This document shows positions 6,819-8,688 of a stretch of DNA of 8,688 nt, one piece after another. The notes under the pieces were generated by a model. It had not been told where the DNA came from and did not search any database. It saw nothing but the letters and a program-made list of their open reading frames with translations. This stretch comes from Gammaproteobacteria bacterium UBA3532 (GTDB taxonomy: Bacteria > Pseudomonadota > Gammaproteobacteria > Enterobacterales > UBA3532), in assembly GCA_002376965.1 (NCBI GenBank), contig DFOV01000197.1, positions 6,678 through 15,365 of the forward strand. The letters are read 5' to 3'. Made by a program: the position numbers and the translations under genes. Numbering within the stretch: the stretch's first letter is position 1; the number at the start of each line of letters is the position of its first letter.

Positions 6819-8045
6819 GTGAAAAACAACCAAAACAGTGTGGACTTGTTGGTCATTGGGGCTGGCCTGGTTGGGCTGGCCAGCGCATATTGCTTCTTGA
6901 AAAAGAACCCTGACAGCCGCGTACTTGTCCTTGAGAAAGAGCCGGACATTGCAATGCATCAGAGTGGGCGCAATTCTGGAGTCATTCATTCTGGTTTGTA
7001 TTATCCACCAGGCTCATTCAAGTCGCAGTTCTGCTTGCGTGGGCGGCAGATGCTATTGGATTATGCCCAGGCCTATGGTGTGACGCATGAAATCTGTGGC
7101 AAGGTGGTTGTCGCTACTAAAGAAAGCGATATTGCCCAGCTCGATACGATCTATTCGAGAGGTCTGGCGAATGGGCTCAGTGGTATACGAAAAGTTGACG
7201 CACAGGAGATCCAGTCCATCGAGCCTTATATTCGAGGGCTGGCGGGTATACAGGTGCCAGAAGCTGGGATTATCGATTTCCGACAGCTCGCTCAGTCGTT
7301 GGCTGAGCAGGTGTGCATGCTTTCGGCATTGGGCAAGCAAGCGTTGCGTCGTAATAGTCGAGTTGAGCACATAGAATCGCGGGAATCTTTGGTGAAGGTA
7401 TACTCAGGCCAGCAGTGTTTTGAGGCGAGAGCCTTAGTGAACTGTGCTGGACTCTTTAGCGATCGGATTGCGACGATGGCTGGAGCCAAGCCGGAGGTAC
7501 GCATTGTACCGTTTCGTGGGGATTACTATGAACTGCTACCGGAATACCAGGAGCGAATTCGCCACTTGGTGTATCCCGTTCCCGATCCCAACTTCCCCTT
7601 TTTAGGCGTGCATTTCACGCGGATGTGTCGTGGTGGCGTTGAGTGCGGCCCCAATGCCGTTCTCAATTTCGATCGAGAGGGTTATAGCCGCTGGAATTTT
7701 CGCTATCGAGATGCTGTAGATAGCCTGATCTACTCTGGCACCTGGCGTTTGTTGGCAAAGCATTGGCGCTATGCGCTGGGTGAGTACCACCGCGCTTTTT
7801 CCCGAAAAGCCTTTGTTAAAGCTTTAGCTAATCTGATGCCTTCTATTCGTCGCGACATGCTGGCACCTGCTCGGGCCGGTATTCGGGCCCAAGCGATGCG
7901 CCCCGATGGTTCATTGGAAAATGATTTTGTAATCCAGCAACATGAGCGATGTGTTCATGTGTTGAATGCGCCGTCACCGGCGGCGACCAGCTGTCTGGCT
8001 ATTGGTGAGCATGTGGTTGAACAGATTGGGAAAAGCGCCATCTAA
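6819..8045 (+). CDS. lhgO: L-2-hydroxyglutarate oxidase/dehydrogenase (LhgO, FAD-dependent)
   Basis: A complete 408-residue flavoprotein of the LhgO (YgaF)/L2HGDH family, close to the usual length of about 400-420. It oxidises L-2-hydroxyglutarate to 2-oxoglutarate, passing electrons to oxygen or the membrane quinone pool. The N-terminal Rossmann fold has VIGAGLVGLASAY with Gly14, Gly16 and Gly19, and acidic Glu39 ending the second strand (VLVLEKE) to hold the FAD ribose. The family hallmark HQSGRNSGVIHSGLYY spans 47-62. The middle has VNCAGLFSDRIA and PFRGDYYEL, and the C-terminus has AGIRAQAM and NAPSPAATSCLAIGEH, which close over the flavin. Family members remove L-2-hydroxyglutarate made by side reactions or by glutarate hydroxylation. 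No csiD or gab genes are nearby, so a general metabolite-repair role is as likely as lysine/glutarate breakdown. It starts at GTG and is divergent from the kinase operon. Confidence 0.93.
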   Translation: MKNNQNSVDLLVIGAGLVGLASAYCFLKKNPDSRVLVLEKEPDIAMHQSGRNSGVIHSGLYYPPGSFKSQFCLRGRQMLLDYAQAYGVTHEICGKVVVATKESDIAQLDTIYSRGLANGLSGIRKVDAQEIQSIEPYIRGLAGIQVPEAGIIDFRQLAQSLAEQVCMLSALGKQALRRNSRVEHIESRESLVKVYSGQQCFEARALVNCAGLFSDRIATMAGAKPEVRIVPFRGDYYELLPEYQERIRHLVYPVPDPNFPFLGVHFTRMCRGGVECGPNAVLNFDREGYSRWNFRYRDAVDSLIYSGTWRLLAKHWRYALGEYHRAFSRKAFVKALANLMPSIRRDMLAPARAGIRAQAMRPDGSLENDFVIQQHERCVHVLNAPSPAATSCLAIGEHVVEQIGKSAI

Positions 8046-8048
8046 TCA

Positions 8049-8076
8049 TTGCTCAAGTCCAAAGCCTGACTATACT
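8049..8076 (+). promoter_or_regulatory. Possible sigma-70 promoter before the CHASE2-like gene
   Basis: TTGCTC (8049-8054) and TATACT (8071-8076) are separated by 16 bases, a fair match to -35 and -10 boxes. It lies just after the lhgO stop, with transcription expected to start near 8083, ahead of the starts at 8096 and 8134. No terminator hairpin was seen between lhgO and this site, so read-through from lhgO is also possible. Confidence 0.4.
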
Positions 8077-8095
8077 TTAAGAGATTGAGCGCATC

Positions 8096-8179
8096 ATGCG
8101 TATTAACACCTGCTTACTAGTTGCTTCTGCTTTATGTCTAATAAACGCTTGGCCCATTGGAGCCTGCTTGGTGCATTGA
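8096..8179 (+). CDS. Possible short ORF with a signal-peptide-like sequence (27 residues)
   Basis: Starting at ATG 8096, the frame encodes a short charged start (MRIN) and a hydrophobic run (CLLVASALCLINAW), then stops at TGA 8177-8179. This looks like a secretion signal without a mature protein. It overlaps the start of the CHASE2-like gene in another frame. It could be a leader peptide that couples translation to that gene, which lacks its own ribosome binding site. It could also be the remains of a secreted-protein gene, or chance. Its own ribosome binding site is weak. Confidence 0.2.
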   Translation: MRINTCLLVASALCLINAWPIGACLVH

Positions 8180-8688
8180 TTGTGACATTAGTGACAGCAT
8201 TGCTGACCACTACGCTTTTTACTAATGCATTTCGAACGGGTAATGACTGGTTTCATGATCTGCTGACTCTAGAGAGTAGCAAGCCGTTTTCACCCCCCGC
8301 CGTTTCGGTTATCTATACCCCATCAATTCTAGCGCCTGGTTTGACCGAGGAGGATTGGCGAAGGCTGATAGATAGGTTGGTGCAAAGCGGGGCGCAACAG
8401 CTGGTGGTCATTGACCCTCGTTTTCAGCTATCAGCGGCTCCGTCTTTGCCAACACTGGTATACGCTGGGGCATTCGGTGCGAACACTGCTCCATTAACCA
8501 GACTGTCTAGAGAGCGAGGAGTATATCGCCAATATTCCCTCTATGTGGATAGTAACGAACAACGGCACTATGGCCTTATTGCGACAGCTGCCAGTGCATC
8601 GCTTAATCCAAACTGGAATGCCAAAGTGGGAGTGAATTTCTCACAAGGGACTAGCTACCTCCCCGTCATTGATAGCCATGAGATTCTG
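8134..8688 (+). CDS. CHASE2-like membrane sensor protein, N-terminal part, 3' truncated
   Basis: The frame opens with ATG at 8134 and stays open for 185 codons to the window end, so the protein continues beyond it. Residues 9-30 form one strong membrane helix after a short basic start (SNKR). The rest would be periplasmic and resembles a CHASE2 sensor. Points of likeness are a strand with VSVIYTP after the helix, a WRRLIDRLVQSGAQQLVVID segment (75-94) like the helix-strand unit in CHASE2, ERGVYRQYSLYV (127-138) like the DGVVRR-type motif, and VGVNFS...LPVIDSHEIL (165-185) like the motif closing the domain. It is shorter and more divergent than typical CHASE2. Such domains usually precede a nucleotide cyclase, GGDEF/EAL or histidine kinase; the output is not visible here. 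An in-frame stop at 8104-8106 rules out a start further upstream, and no clear ribosome binding site precedes the ATG. Confidence 0.6.
   Translation, partial: MSNKRLAHWSLLGALIVTLVTALLTTTLFTNAFRTGNDWFHDLLTLESSKPFSPPAVSVIYTPSILAPGLTEEDWRRLIDRLVQSGAQQLVVIDPRFQLSAAPSLPTLVYAGAFGANTAPLTRLSRERGVYRQYSLYVDSNEQRHYGLIATAASASLNPNWNAKVGVNFSQGTSYLPVIDSHEIL

Noticed and set aside
7053..7370. Open frame of 105 codons on the minus strand inside lhgO.
   Set aside because: It is antisense to a conserved flavoprotein gene, its composition looks like a frame shadow, and no start signal was seen.

Overview
The window reads as chromosomal DNA of a Gram-negative bacterium, most likely a free-living, probably marine gammaproteobacterium. 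This rests on the outer-membrane beta-barrel protein, the Zur/Znu-type zinc genes, moderate base composition and dense gene packing; I cannot name the genus from sequence alone. There are seven well-supported genes and an eighth cut off by the right edge. No RNA gene, insertion sequence, CRISPR array or integration signature was seen.

Region 1 (1-2624, + strand) is a zinc-acquisition block. It holds the C-terminal part of an outer-membrane barrel with a His/Glu/Asp-rich stretch, a periplasmic metal-binding protein (ZnuA-like), an inner-membrane ABC permease (ZnuB-like) and a Fur-family repressor of the Zur type. The genes overlap or nearly touch, so they probably form one operon that brings zinc across both membranes and adjusts itself through Zur. 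No ATPase (ZnuC) gene lies in this stretch.

Region 2 (2651-6765, - strand) is a three-gene signalling operon, transcribed right to left. It starts with a membrane histidine kinase whose N-terminal segment closely matches the ethylene-binding domain of plant ETR1-type receptors, followed by four PAS domains and a phytochrome-type HisKA/HATPase core. Next comes a stand-alone Rcp1-type receiver protein, then a receiver-GGDEF protein with intact catalytic and inhibitory-site motifs. The layout suggests a membrane signal, possibly ethylene or another Cu(I)-linked small molecule, passed by phosphotransfer to cyclic-di-GMP synthesis. This is the most interesting part of the window.

Region 3 (6819-8688, + strand) starts with a complete L-2-hydroxyglutarate oxidase (LhgO) gene, divergent from the kinase across a 53-base gap. 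It ends with the start of a membrane protein that looks like a compact CHASE2 sensor and runs off the window. A short signal-peptide-like reading frame overlaps the start of that last gene.
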